From assembly GCA_003136615.1 (NCBI GenBank), contig PLFA01000196.1:7842-28556 (forward strand): DNA of 20,715 bases, written 5' to 3'. The position numbers and the translations under genes are program-made. This DNA comes from Caulobacteraceae bacterium (GTDB lineage Bacteria > Pseudomonadota > Alphaproteobacteria > Caulobacterales > Caulobacteraceae). The number at the start of each line of letters is the position of its first letter. Position 1 is the stretch's first letter. Of this stretch, positions 1 to 8,659 are shown piece after piece. The notes under the pieces were generated by a model. It did no database searches and had not been told where the DNA came from. It saw nothing but the letters and a program-made list of their open reading frames with translations.

Positions 1-1114
<1,114 letters not shown>

Positions 1115-1123
1115 ATTGCACGC

Positions 1124-1145
1124 TCCCTCCCCGCTCCCGGAGGGG
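1124..1145 (+). terminator. GC-rich hairpin between ftsH and folP, weak
   Basis: CCCTCC at 1125-1130 pairs with GGAGGG at 1139-1144 around an 8-base loop, with a possible T-G pair outside. No T run follows, so this is not a standard intrinsic terminator. It could reduce read-through from ftsH into folP or simply be chance in GC-rich DNA. The GGAGGGG arm lies about 28 bases before the folP ATG, too far to serve as its ribosome binding site. Confidence 0.25.
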
Positions 1146-1173
1146 ATAGCCTCTAGCGACGGATGCTGAGCCG

Positions 1174-2007
1174 ATGATCGGCCCCGCGCGGGTGATGGGC
1201 ATCCTGAATGTCACCCCTGACAGCTTCTCCGATGGCGGCTGTTTCGCGCGCGTCGAGGCGGCGGTGGCTCATGCGGGGCGCCTGATCGCGCAGGGCGCAG
1301 ATGTTCTCGATATCGGGGGGGAATCCACCCGCCCCGGCGCCGCGCCGGTGAGCGAGGCCGAGGAGCTGGCCCGCGTGATTCCGGTGATCGCCGCGGTCCG
1401 CGAATTTAGCACCATTCCCATATCCATCGACACGATGAAGCCTGCGGTGGCGCAGGCCGCGGTAGGCTTGGGCGCGAGCCTCTGGAATGATGTCACGGCC
1501 TTGAGTTTTGCCCTGGAGAGCCCGGCCATGGCCGCGACCCTGGGCTGCGAGGTGGTCCTTGGTCACATGCAGGGTGAGCCGGCTACGATGCAGAAGGCGC
1601 CTCACTATGACGATGTCGTGGCGGAGGTGAGCGAGCGCCTTCTGGAGAGGGCGCGGGTCGCCATGGCGGCGGGGGTCCGCAGAGAGAAGATTTGGCTCGA
1701 TCCCGGCATCGGTTTTGGCAAGACCGCCGCCCATAATCTTGAGCTCCTCGCGGGCCTTGATCGTCTGGTGGGTCTGGGCTTTCCCGTCCTGCTGGGGGCC
1801 AGCCGCAAGGGCTTTATCCGCACCTTGGACCCGGCGGCTTACGACGCCGGATATCGCCTCGGCGGATCATTGGCCGCGGCTCTAGCCAGTGTGGCAGCGG
1901 GCGCGGCCATGGTTCGCGTCCATGACGTCGCCGAAACGGTCCAGGCCTTGGCTATGGCGAAGGCCATATCGGAGGCCAGAACCTATCATGCGGGCACGCA
2001 TGGCTAA
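1174..2007 (+). CDS. folP: Dihydropteroate synthase
   Basis: Condenses 6-hydroxymethyl-7,8-dihydropterin pyrophosphate with p-aminobenzoate to dihydropteroate in folate synthesis; the cytoplasmic sulfonamide target. The 277 residues carry all the family motifs: GILNVTPDSFSDGG (9-22), DIGGESTRPGA (46-56), SIDTMKP (84-90), LWNDVTAL (103-110), LGHMQGEPATMQ (129-140), IWLDPGIGFGKT (173-184), the pterin/phosphate loop LLGASRKGF (206-214) and RVHDV (248-252). Length is typical. An in-frame TAG at 1147-1149 makes the ATG at 1174 the first possible start; its ribosome binding site is weak. The stop overlaps the thiD start by 8 bp, so the two are probably translationally coupled. In E. coli and relatives ftsH-folP is followed by glmM; here thiD takes that place. 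Confidence 0.97.
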   Translation: MIGPARVMGILNVTPDSFSDGGCFARVEAAVAHAGRLIAQGADVLDIGGESTRPGAAPVSEAEELARVIPVIAAVREFSTIPISIDTMKPAVAQAAVGLGASLWNDVTALSFALESPAMAATLGCEVVLGHMQGEPATMQKAPHYDDVVAEVSERLLERARVAMAAGVRREKIWLDPGIGFGKTAAHNLELLAGLDRLVGLGFPVLLGASRKGFIRTLDPAAYDAGYRLGGSLAAALASVAAGAAMVRVHDVAETVQALAMAKAISEARTYHAGTHG

Positions 2008-2803
2008 GCCACAGGCGCGGGTCCTGATTATCGCCGGCTCGGATAGCGGAGGCGGGGCCGGCGTCCAGGCCGATATCAAGACGGTCACCATGCTCGGCGG
2101 CTATGCGGCGACCGCGATCACCGCGATCACCGTCCAGAACACCCTGGGCGTCCTGGCGGTCCACGCCCTACCCGCAGCCTTGATAGAAGCCCAGGCGCGC
2201 GCCGTCCTCACCGATATCGGCGCGGACGCCATCAAGACAGGTCTGTTGGGCTCGGCGGCTACCGTCGAGGCGGTGGCGGCCTTGTTGGATGACTATCCCG
2301 ACATTCTGGCTGTCGTCGATCCTGTCATGGTCGCCAAGGGGGGCCAGGACCTCCTGGATTCGGCTGGCCTTGAGAAGCTGCGCGCGCTTCTCCTGCCCCG
2401 GGCCGCGCTTATCACGCCTAACGCGCCCGAGGCGGCGGCGCTAACGGGGTTGGCCGTGGAAACCCTCGACGACGCCCGCCGCGCGGCCGAGGCTTTGCTG
2501 ACCCTGGGCGCGCGCGCCGTGCTGCTTAAGGGCGGCCACGTGGCCGGAGATCGGGTGATCGACCTGCTCGCGACCTCGGCCGGGGAGACCCTGTTCGAGG
2601 GGCCGCGGCAAGACACGCGCCACACCCATGGCACCGGCTGCACCCTGGCGTCCGCCTGCGCGCTCGGCCTCGCTGAGGGCCGGCAGCTGGATCTCGCCGT
2701 GGCCCGCGCCTGGGCCTATGTGGCCGAGGCGATTCGGTCCGCGCCGGGCCTCGGCGCCGGTCACGGACCTCTCGGTCACGCCTGGCCGCTTCGCGGGAAA
2801 TGA
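2000..2803 (+). CDS. thiD: Hydroxymethylpyrimidine/phosphomethylpyrimidine kinase
   Basis: Phosphorylates HMP and then HMP-phosphate to HMP pyrophosphate, the pyrimidine half of thiamine; a cytoplasmic ribokinase-fold enzyme. At 267 residues it matches the usual size (about 266). Seen: the substrate loop AGSDSGGGAGVQADIKT (12-28), VQNT (45-48), VVDPVMVAKGG (105-115), ITPNAPEAAALTG (138-150), LLKGGH (175-180) and the anion-hole and active-site segment HTHGTGCT (208-215) with Cys214. The frame is open further upstream inside folP, but homology begins at the ATG at 2000; the ATG at 1988 would add only four residues (MRAR). It overlaps folP by 8 bp and the next gene by 4 bp (ATGA), a compact coupled cluster joining folate and thiamine synthesis. 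No TPP riboswitch is visible upstream, which fits its place within a longer transcript. Confidence 0.96.
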   Translation: MAKPQARVLIIAGSDSGGGAGVQADIKTVTMLGGYAATAITAITVQNTLGVLAVHALPAALIEAQARAVLTDIGADAIKTGLLGSAATVEAVAALLDDYPDILAVVDPVMVAKGGQDLLDSAGLEKLRALLLPRAALITPNAPEAAALTGLAVETLDDARRAAEALLTLGARAVLLKGGHVAGDRVIDLLATSAGETLFEGPRQDTRHTHGTGCTLASACALGLAEGRQLDLAVARAWAYVAEAIRSAPGLGAGHGPLGHAWPLRGK

Positions 2804-3378
2804 GCGATCTTGAGGGCAGCTTAAGGGAAATTCTGCAGCAGACGCCTGGCCTGATGCGGGTTCTCGCCACGGCGCGGGATCTCGCCCTGCCTGACTGGAT
2901 GGTCTTCTCCGGCGCAGTCTACCAGCCGGTCTGGAATCAACTCACCGGCCGCGCCCCGGACCATGGTCTTTCTGACTATGATCTTGGCTATTTCGACGCC
3001 TCGGACATCTCCTATGAAGCCGAGGACAAGGTTATTCGCCGGGTCGCCGCCGCCTTTCAGCCACCTCTGCGAGACCTGGTGGAGGTGCGCAATCAGGCCC
3101 GCGTCCACCTCTGGTTCAAGGATCGCTTCGGCGAGCCATATATAGCCCTGACCAGCACCGCCGAGGCGCTTGAACGCTTCGTCGCGCCGGCTTTCGCGGT
3201 CGGGGTGCGGATGGAGGCCGACTCCCGCCTGACCATCGTGGCGCCCTTTGGTCTGGAGGACCTGTTCGCCATGCGCATCCGGCCGAACCCGAATCGCCAA
3301 CCTAAGGGCCTCGCGGGCATCATCGCCAAGGCCAGGGCGCGCTGGCCCGAAGTCGTCGCCGCGGACGCCGCCCTATAG
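2800..3378 (+). CDS. Nucleotidyltransferase-like protein (NTP_transf_6 / COG3575 family)
   Basis: 192-residue cytoplasmic protein of the small nucleotidyltransferase-fold family formerly called DUF925; its substrate is not known. The family signature is clear: SGAVYQPVWNQLTGR (37-51) in place of the polymerase-beta-like Gly-Ser helix turn, a DYDLGYFD metal-binding motif with Asp59 and Asp61, SYEAED (71-76), and the C-terminal block APFGLEDLFAMRIRPNP. There is no signal peptide or membrane segment. The ATG overlaps the thiD stop (ATGA), so expression is probably coupled to thiD. Family membership is confident; the reaction is not. A role in thiamine or folate metabolism is suggested only by position. 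Confidence 0.88.
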   Translation: MSDLEGSLREILQQTPGLMRVLATARDLALPDWMVFSGAVYQPVWNQLTGRAPDHGLSDYDLGYFDASDISYEAEDKVIRRVAAAFQPPLRDLVEVRNQARVHLWFKDRFGEPYIALTSTAEALERFVAPAFAVGVRMEADSRLTIVAPFGLEDLFAMRIRPNPNRQPKGLAGIIAKARARWPEVVAADAAL

Positions 3379-3522
3379 CCCAAAGGCCACAGCGGCGCGG
3401 AAAGCGTGACGTTGGGTGGCGCGCGTTTCGGGTTGGAAATGGGCGCGGCGGTGGGATGTGGCATCAGAGCCCGCCTGGCGAAGCCGGGTGATTTCAAGGG
3501 GCGGCGTAAGAGACATCCGACG

Positions 3523-6336
3523 ATGGAGCACGCACGACTTGGCGCGCGAGCCGACAGGATCGGCTTTATACTGAGCCTCACCCTGCTCATCGCCTCTTCA
3601 GCGGCGGCCCAAGCCGTCGTCCAGCAGCCGTCCACGTCGCCGCCGCCCAAACAGAAGGCCCCGAAACCCCCGGCGCCCCCCAAGGCCAAGGCCGCCGCCG
3701 ACGAGGCGGCCGATGCGGCGGACGCCAGGAGCCCCACGCCCACGGTCTCGGAGCTCACCGTCACCGGCCATCGCACCGTCCCGCAATACGGAGCGGTCGT
3801 TGGCGACATCAAGCCGGAGCTCCAGCTAGGCCCCGCGGACATACAGTCCTTTGGGGTGAGCACGGTGACTGAGTTGCTCAGCGAGCTCTCGCCGGAAACG
3901 CGCAGCGACCGGGGTCGAAGCTCCGAGGCGCCAGTCATTCTGCTCAATGGTCGTCGGATCAGCGCGCTGAATGAAGTGCAGAATATCCCGGTGGAGGCGA
4001 TCCTGCGGGTGGACATCCTGCCCGAGGAAGTGTCGCTCAAGTACGGCTACACGGCCGACCAGCGGGTGGTGAATATCGTGCTGCGCCGCCGCTTCCACGC
4101 CACGACCCTGGAGGGCGTCGGCGGCGGCCCCACCGAGGGCGGCGAGGTCACGGGACAGGCGGAGGCCGACCTCATTCATATCCGGCGCGACGACCGGCTG
4201 AACCTCGATCTCAAGTATCAGGGCAATAGCCAGATCACCGACGCCGCCCGCGACATCATCGAACCGGCGCCGGCGCAGCCCTATTCCCTCGCCGGCAATA
4301 TTCTGGGCGGCAGCTCTGGCGCCGCGCCCACGACGACAAATGTCGCCCCCTACAGGACCCTGACGCCGGAGAGTCAGACCGTCACGGCCAATGCCGTTCT
4401 GGCCCACCCTTTGCCGCACGACATCAACGCCACGGTCAACGCCACATTGAGCGCCAATCAAAGCGTGGGGTTGCAGGGCCTGCCAGATCTGAGCCTCGAT
4501 GTTCCCGCCGGAACGCCCTTCTCGCCCTTTGCGGGGCCGGTGGTGGATGAACGCTATGTGGACCGGCCCCTGCGGCAATATGTCGATGGGTGGACGGCCC
4601 ATCTGGGCGGGACGCTCAACAAGGACGCCAAGGACTGGCGGCTTTCACTCACCCAGGCCTATGACCACGCGGACACCCAGACCGACACGGACACCGGGAT
4701 CAATCCGGCGCCCCCGCAGAGCGCGGTAAATGCGGGGACCCTCAATCCCTTCGGCGCCCTGCCGGCGACTCTGATCCAGGCCACGCCGCAGACCTATGCC
4801 CGCTCGATCACCGATTCAGCCAATATGCAGGTCCTGGCCAACGGGCCTTTGCTTAAAGAACCGGCCGGGAACATCTATGTGAGCGCCAAGGCGGGCGACA
4901 CCCAGAGCTGGCAGGCCTCCTATTCCACGCGCGGCGCCCAGACCCAGTCGGTCTACCTCACCCGCAATGACGCCAATGCCCAACTGAGCCTGGATGTGCC
5001 CCTGGCGAGCCGGGAGAAGCACGTCTTCGCTTTCGTGGGCGATCTCTCCCTCAACGGCAACGCCGCCATCGACCGGTTGTCGGACTATGGGACGCTGAAA
5101 TCCACCGGCTTTGGGGTCAATTGGACGCCATTTCCGGGCTGGAACCTGATCGTCTCGCATACCAATGATCAGCAGGCGCCGACGGTGCAGCAACTGGGCG
5201 GCCCCATGGTGGTCACGCCGAACGTGCCGATCTTCGACTATGTCACCGGCCAGTCGGTGGATGTCACCCAGATCAGCGGAGGAAACCGCAGCCTGACAGC
5301 CGACAACCGCAACGTCCTGAAGATTGGCCTGACGATCAAACCGCTCCCAAAGGAGAACCTGACGGTCACGGCCAACTATATCAAAAGCGATATCGACAAC
5401 CCCACCCAGGCCCTCCCGGCCATCACCTCCGCCATCGAACAGGCCTTCCCCTCGCGCTTCGTGCGGGACGCGGCGGGCCAGCTGATTGAATTTGACGACC
5501 GCCCGGTGAACTTCGCCCGCTCGGAGCGCACGGAACTTCGCTGGGGTTTCAACTGGTGGCGACCCATCGGGCCCCAGCCCAAGCCCAGGTTCGCCAGAGG
5601 CGGCTTTCAAGGCGGCGCCTTTCCCGGGGGCGGCTTTCGGCCGGGCGGCCAGGGTGGCGGCGCGCCAGAGGGTCCCCCGACCGGAGACGCCGGGAACCCG
5701 CCACCGGGCGCACCGCCGTCGCCCGGAACCGGGGGCGCTCAGGGTGGGCCCGGAGCCTCGGCGGCGGCCTATGGCGGTCGCGGTTTCACCGGCGGAGGCG
5801 GCGGCGGCCGGGGCGGGCGGGGTTTTGGCTATAGCCTCGACCGTCCCAGCGCCGGGCGCCTTCAGGTGGCGGTTTACCACACGATCTATTTCAAGGACCT
5901 GCTGGTGGTGGCGCCGGGGGGACCAACCCTCGATTTACTGAACGGCGCGCCGGCCTCCTTCACGGGCGGCCAGTATCGCAATGAGGTGGAGGGCCAGGTC
6001 GGCTTCACCTTGCGAAACTATGGCGCGCGTCTCAGCGCCGATTGGAAGAGCGGCACCTTCGTCGATGGCCAGGGGACGGCCACGGGACCCCTGGCGTTCT
6101 CCAGCCTGACCACGCTCAATCTGCGTCTGTTCGACAATCTGGGTCAGGATCGCATGCTGCTGAAGCGCTATCCCGAGCTGAAGGGCGTCCGGATCAGCCT
6201 CAACATCACGAACCTCCTCGATGAGCGCGTCACGGTCCGCGACGCCGCGGGCGTCACGCCGATCAGCTATCAGCCTGGCTATATAGATCCGGTGGGACGG
6301 GCAATCAGCTTGAGCATACGCAAGCTGTTCTACTGA
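3523..6336 (+). CDS. TonB-dependent receptor with glycine-rich barrel insert
   Basis: Outer-membrane gated transporter of 937 residues, ligand unknown. The ATG at 3523 is preferred because it starts a good signal peptide (core about residues 13-31, cleavage near SSAAAQA) and follows AAGAGA at 3508-3513; the frame opens from a GTG at 3406, but that adds a basic, non-signal 39 residues. Next come a Pro/Lys/Ala-rich periplasmic linker (about 32-72), a TonB-box-like SELTVTG (76-82) and a plug domain (about 100-190) with VILLNGRRIS and VNIVLRRRF. The rest is beta-barrel, ending NITNLLDERV...ISLSIRKLFY with the terminal aromatic residue typical of outer-membrane proteins. Residues about 687-770 form a Gly/Pro-rich low-complexity insert. 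The 144 bp upstream show no clear promoter. The gene converges on the DPP IV gene with 19 bp between stops. Family confident; peptide uptake is a guess from neighbours. Confidence 0.88.
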   Translation: MEHARLGARADRIGFILSLTLLIASSAAAQAVVQQPSTSPPPKQKAPKPPAPPKAKAAADEAADAADARSPTPTVSELTVTGHRTVPQYGAVVGDIKPELQLGPADIQSFGVSTVTELLSELSPETRSDRGRSSEAPVILLNGRRISALNEVQNIPVEAILRVDILPEEVSLKYGYTADQRVVNIVLRRRFHATTLEGVGGGPTEGGEVTGQAEADLIHIRRDDRLNLDLKYQGNSQITDAARDIIEPAPAQPYSLAGNILGGSSGAAPTTTNVAPYRTLTPESQTVTANAVLAHPLPHDINATVNATLSANQSVGLQGLPDLSLDVPAGTPFSPFAGPVVDERYVDRPLRQYVDGWTAHLGGTLNKDAKDWRLSLTQAYDHADTQTDTDTGINPAPPQSAVNAGTLNPFGALPATLIQATPQTYARSITDSANMQVLANGPLLKEPAGNIYVSAKAGDTQSWQASYSTRGAQTQSVYLTRNDANAQLSLDVPLASREKHVFAFVGDLSLNGNAAIDRLSDYGTLKSTGFGVNWTPFPGWNLIVSHTNDQQAPTVQQLGGPMVVTPNVPIFDYVTGQSVDVTQISGGNRSLTADNRNVLKIGLTIKPLPKENLTVTANYIKSDIDNPTQALPAITSAIEQAFPSRFVRDAAGQLIEFDDRPVNFARSERTELRWGFNWWRPIGPQPKPRFARGGFQGGAFPGGGFRPGGQGGGAPEGPPTGDAGNPPPGAPPSPGTGGAQGGPGASAAAYGGRGFTGGGGGGRGGRGFGYSLDRPSAGRLQVAVYHTIYFKDLLVVAPGGPTLDLLNGAPASFTGGQYRNEVEGQVGFTLRNYGARLSADWKSGTFVDGQGTATGPLAFSSLTTLNLRLFDNLGQDRMLLKRYPELKGVRISLNITNLLDERVTVRDAAGVTPISYQPGYIDPVGRAISLSIRKLFY

Positions 6337-6358
6337 CGCGGGTGCGCCTCTGGCGTCA
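6334..6358. terminator. Dyad formed by two convergent stop codons
   Basis: TGACGC (6334-6339) and GCGTCA (6353-6358) are perfect inverted repeats around 13 bases. Each arm contains the stop codon of one of the two convergent genes (the receptor on plus, DPP IV on minus). The 6-bp stem could act as a bidirectional terminator or end-stabilising hairpin, although no T run follows on either side. Confidence 0.35.
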
Positions 6359-8611
6359 CGGCTGAAGCTCGCGCTTGAAGAATTCCAGATAGGTGCGCCA
6401 GAGTTGGAGCTGCTGGGCCTCGCCCTGGATGCCGTGGCGCTGGCCGGGAAAGAGCATCAGATCGAAGGGGACGGAGAGGCGTTGCAGCCGCGCCATGACG
6501 GCGAAGGAATTGTCCACCTGGACATTGTCGTCGGCCAATCCCTGCATGAGGAGGAGCCGGCCGCGCAGATCTTCCAAGCGGGGAATGACCGACGAGGCGT
6601 CATAGGCGGCCTCATTGGCCTGAGGCAGGCCCATATAGCGCTCGGTATAGTGGGTGTCGTACTGGCGCCAATCGGTGGGCGGCGCGCCGGCCGCGCCAGC
6701 CTTGAGATGGGTGCGCGGATCGGTGAGCATGCGGAGCGTCATGTAGCCGCCATAGGACCATCCGGTGACGCCAATCCGGTCAGCCGCCACGAAGGGCTGG
6801 GCCCGCAGCCAGTCGAGTCCCACGACCTGATCATCCACCTCCACGGTCCCCATGCGCCGGGAGATGGCCGTCTGAAACTTTTCGGAGCGATTGGCGGAGC
6901 CTCGATTATCCAGGGCGAAGAGGATGTAGCCGGCCTCCAGATAGAGCTTGTCGCGCGGATTACCCCAGGCGCGCGTCACGGTCTGAACCCCGGGCCCGCC
7001 ATAGACCTCGACGATGACCGGGTATTTGCGCGACGGATCGAAGCCCACGGGCTTCTGAATTTCGTAGTGCAGGTCCTCGCCGTCCGCGGCCTTCAGCACG
7101 CCAAATTCCGGCGCCGGGTACCTGTCCGCATAGGGGTAGAAGGGATGGTCCGCGTCCAGGGGATTTTCCGCGATCCAGCGCAGGCGCCGGCCCTGCAGAT
7201 CATAGAGCGCGGTCTGAGGCGGCGTGGCCGGATCGGAATAGTACCCCACAAAGACATTGGCGGCCCGGGGCATCACGGCGGTCCACCAGCCATGGCCAGA
7301 GGTGATCGCTTTGGGGGGTCCGGGGGTTTTGTAAGACACCACATAAAGCTGACGCTCTATGGGCGTGTCGCCCGACGCCATGACATAGGCGAGGCCCCGC
7401 GCCTCATCGACGCTCACGAGCCCCGGCGCATGGACGCCCGCGCCGCCGCCCCCGCCGGCATGAGGCGCCTCGCCCGACGTCACGGCGTGAACCAGCCGCC
7501 CCTCGGCGTCATAGAGATAGAGTTGGTGGGCCCCCGTCCGGGCCGAACCCCACAGGAAGCCCCCGTCCTTCAAGGGGTGGAAATCGTCATCCAGACTGAT
7601 CCAGGGCTCCTGATGCTCGGAGAGCAGGATCTTGGAGGCGCCTGTCTTGGGATCGATCCGTAAGAGATCGATCTGGGTTTGGGCGCGGTTCTGGCGCTCC
7701 ACATAGAGAACCTTGCCGTCCGCCGACCATCGCGCCCGGGCGAGATAGATATCGCTATCGGCCCCCAGATCCGCCTTCACGGGCGCCGCGCCCGGGGTCA
7801 GGGGCTGGATGAAGAGGCTCACCAGGGCGTTGGGCGTGCCGGCCCTGGGATAGCGCTGCGGGGTGATTTTGACGCCGTCGGCCCCGATCTCCAGACGCTC
7901 GGCGATCTCCACGGGACTTTCGTCCACCCGGGCATAGGCGATGAACTGTTCGTCCGGCGACCACCAATAGCCGGTGTAGCGGCCCATCTCTTCCTGGGCG
8001 ACGAACTCCGCGACGCCATAGCTGACCACCCCGGCGCCCGGGGGCGAGATCGCCCGGTCGGCGCCTGACGCCAGATCCAGCACGCGCAGCGTCTGATCGC
8101 GCACATAGCTGGCGTATCGCCCTTTCGGCGAGAGGCGCCCGTCCGTGGCGCCCGCGCCGGCTTCGGTGAGATGGGTCACCGCCCCTGTATCCGCGTCGGC
8201 GATGAACAGGCCGCCGCCGGCCGGGATCAGCAGGCGATCGCCGCTTTCCGACCACTCATAGGAGACGACGCCGGAGAGGGCGGCCAGTCTCTGGCGTTCG
8301 CGGCGGCTCTTTTCTTCTTCGCTGAGCGCTTGGCCGCGCGGCTCCACGGCCTCGCCCGAGACCAGAAGCCGCGCCGCGCCGCCCGCCGTGGGGGCGGTCC
8401 AGAGATCGAACTTGTACTGGTTCTGGGCCTCGGGCTTCAGCCAGGTCACCCACTTGCCATCCGGCGACACCTCGACGCCCCGGGCCGCCGGACCCGAGAG
8501 GGACGGGCTGGCGAAGACCCGCTCGGGGGTCAGGGGCGGGGACGCCGCCACGGCCGGAGAGGCGATAAGGGTCATGAGCGCGATGATCTTGGCGGCATGG
8601 GGAAGGGACAT
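6356..8611 (-). CDS. Dipeptidyl peptidase IV, S9B family, exported
   Basis: Serine exopeptidase that removes Xaa-Pro or Xaa-Ala dipeptides from peptide N-termini. The 751 residues begin with a signal peptide (MSLPHAAKIIALMTLIASPAVAA), so it acts in the periplasm or outside. The N-terminal beta-propeller (about 40-500) includes the double-Glu motif FVAQEEM (Glu207/Glu208), which binds the substrate N-terminus and separates DPP IV from other S9 enzymes. The alpha/beta-hydrolase domain (about 510-751) shows Ser619 in GWSYGGYM, Asp694 in GLADDNV and His726 in GQRHGI. A glycine tract (386-392) interrupts the propeller. The ATG at 8611 is chosen over a GTG at 8629 because GAGG sits 8 bases upstream of it and the signal peptide then begins correctly. 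It follows the M28 gene by 48 bp on the same strand. Confidence 0.93.
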   Translation of the reverse strand: MSLPHAAKIIALMTLIASPAVAASPPLTPERVFASPSLSGPAARGVEVSPDGKWVTWLKPEAQNQYKFDLWTAPTAGGAARLLVSGEAVEPRGQALSEEEKSRRERQRLAALSGVVSYEWSESGDRLLIPAGGGLFIADADTGAVTHLTEAGAGATDGRLSPKGRYASYVRDQTLRVLDLASGADRAISPPGAGVVSYGVAEFVAQEEMGRYTGYWWSPDEQFIAYARVDESPVEIAERLEIGADGVKITPQRYPRAGTPNALVSLFIQPLTPGAAPVKADLGADSDIYLARARWSADGKVLYVERQNRAQTQIDLLRIDPKTGASKILLSEHQEPWISLDDDFHPLKDGGFLWGSARTGAHQLYLYDAEGRLVHAVTSGEAPHAGGGGGAGVHAPGLVSVDEARGLAYVMASGDTPIERQLYVVSYKTPGPPKAITSGHGWWTAVMPRAANVFVGYYSDPATPPQTALYDLQGRRLRWIAENPLDADHPFYPYADRYPAPEFGVLKAADGEDLHYEIQKPVGFDPSRKYPVIVEVYGGPGVQTVTRAWGNPRDKLYLEAGYILFALDNRGSANRSEKFQTAISRRMGTVEVDDQVVGLDWLRAQPFVAADRIGVTGWSYGGYMTLRMLTDPRTHLKAGAAGAPPTDWRQYDTHYTERYMGLPQANEAAYDASSVIPRLEDLRGRLLLMQGLADDNVQVDNSFAVMARLQRLSVPFDLMLFPGQRHGIQGEAQQLQLWRTYLEFFKRELQP

Positions 8612-8659
8612 GATGACGGCCTCAAACACATGATGTGCGTCGTGTCCAACGGCGCCGGT

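Noticed and set aside
2000..2030. TPP riboswitch before thiD
   Set aside because: The thiD start overlaps folP, leaving no non-coding leader, and no THI-box sequence was seen before folP.
3406..3522. N-terminal extension of the receptor from the GTG at 3406
   Set aside because: The added residues are basic and not signal-like; they would bury the signal peptide that starts at 3523.
4816..5880. Minus-strand open frame (354 codons) opposite the TonB-dependent receptor
   Set aside because: Antisense to a clear receptor gene, including its glycine-rich insert; no motifs.
6404..7663. Plus-strand open frame (419 codons) opposite the DPP IV gene
   Set aside because: It lies entirely inside a gene with a complete catalytic triad and has no recognisable family features.
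8627..8637. Palindrome CACAT-G-ATGTG between the M28 and DPP IV genes
   Set aside because: Five-base arms are too short to rise above chance, and the gap looks like an ordinary intra-operon spacer.
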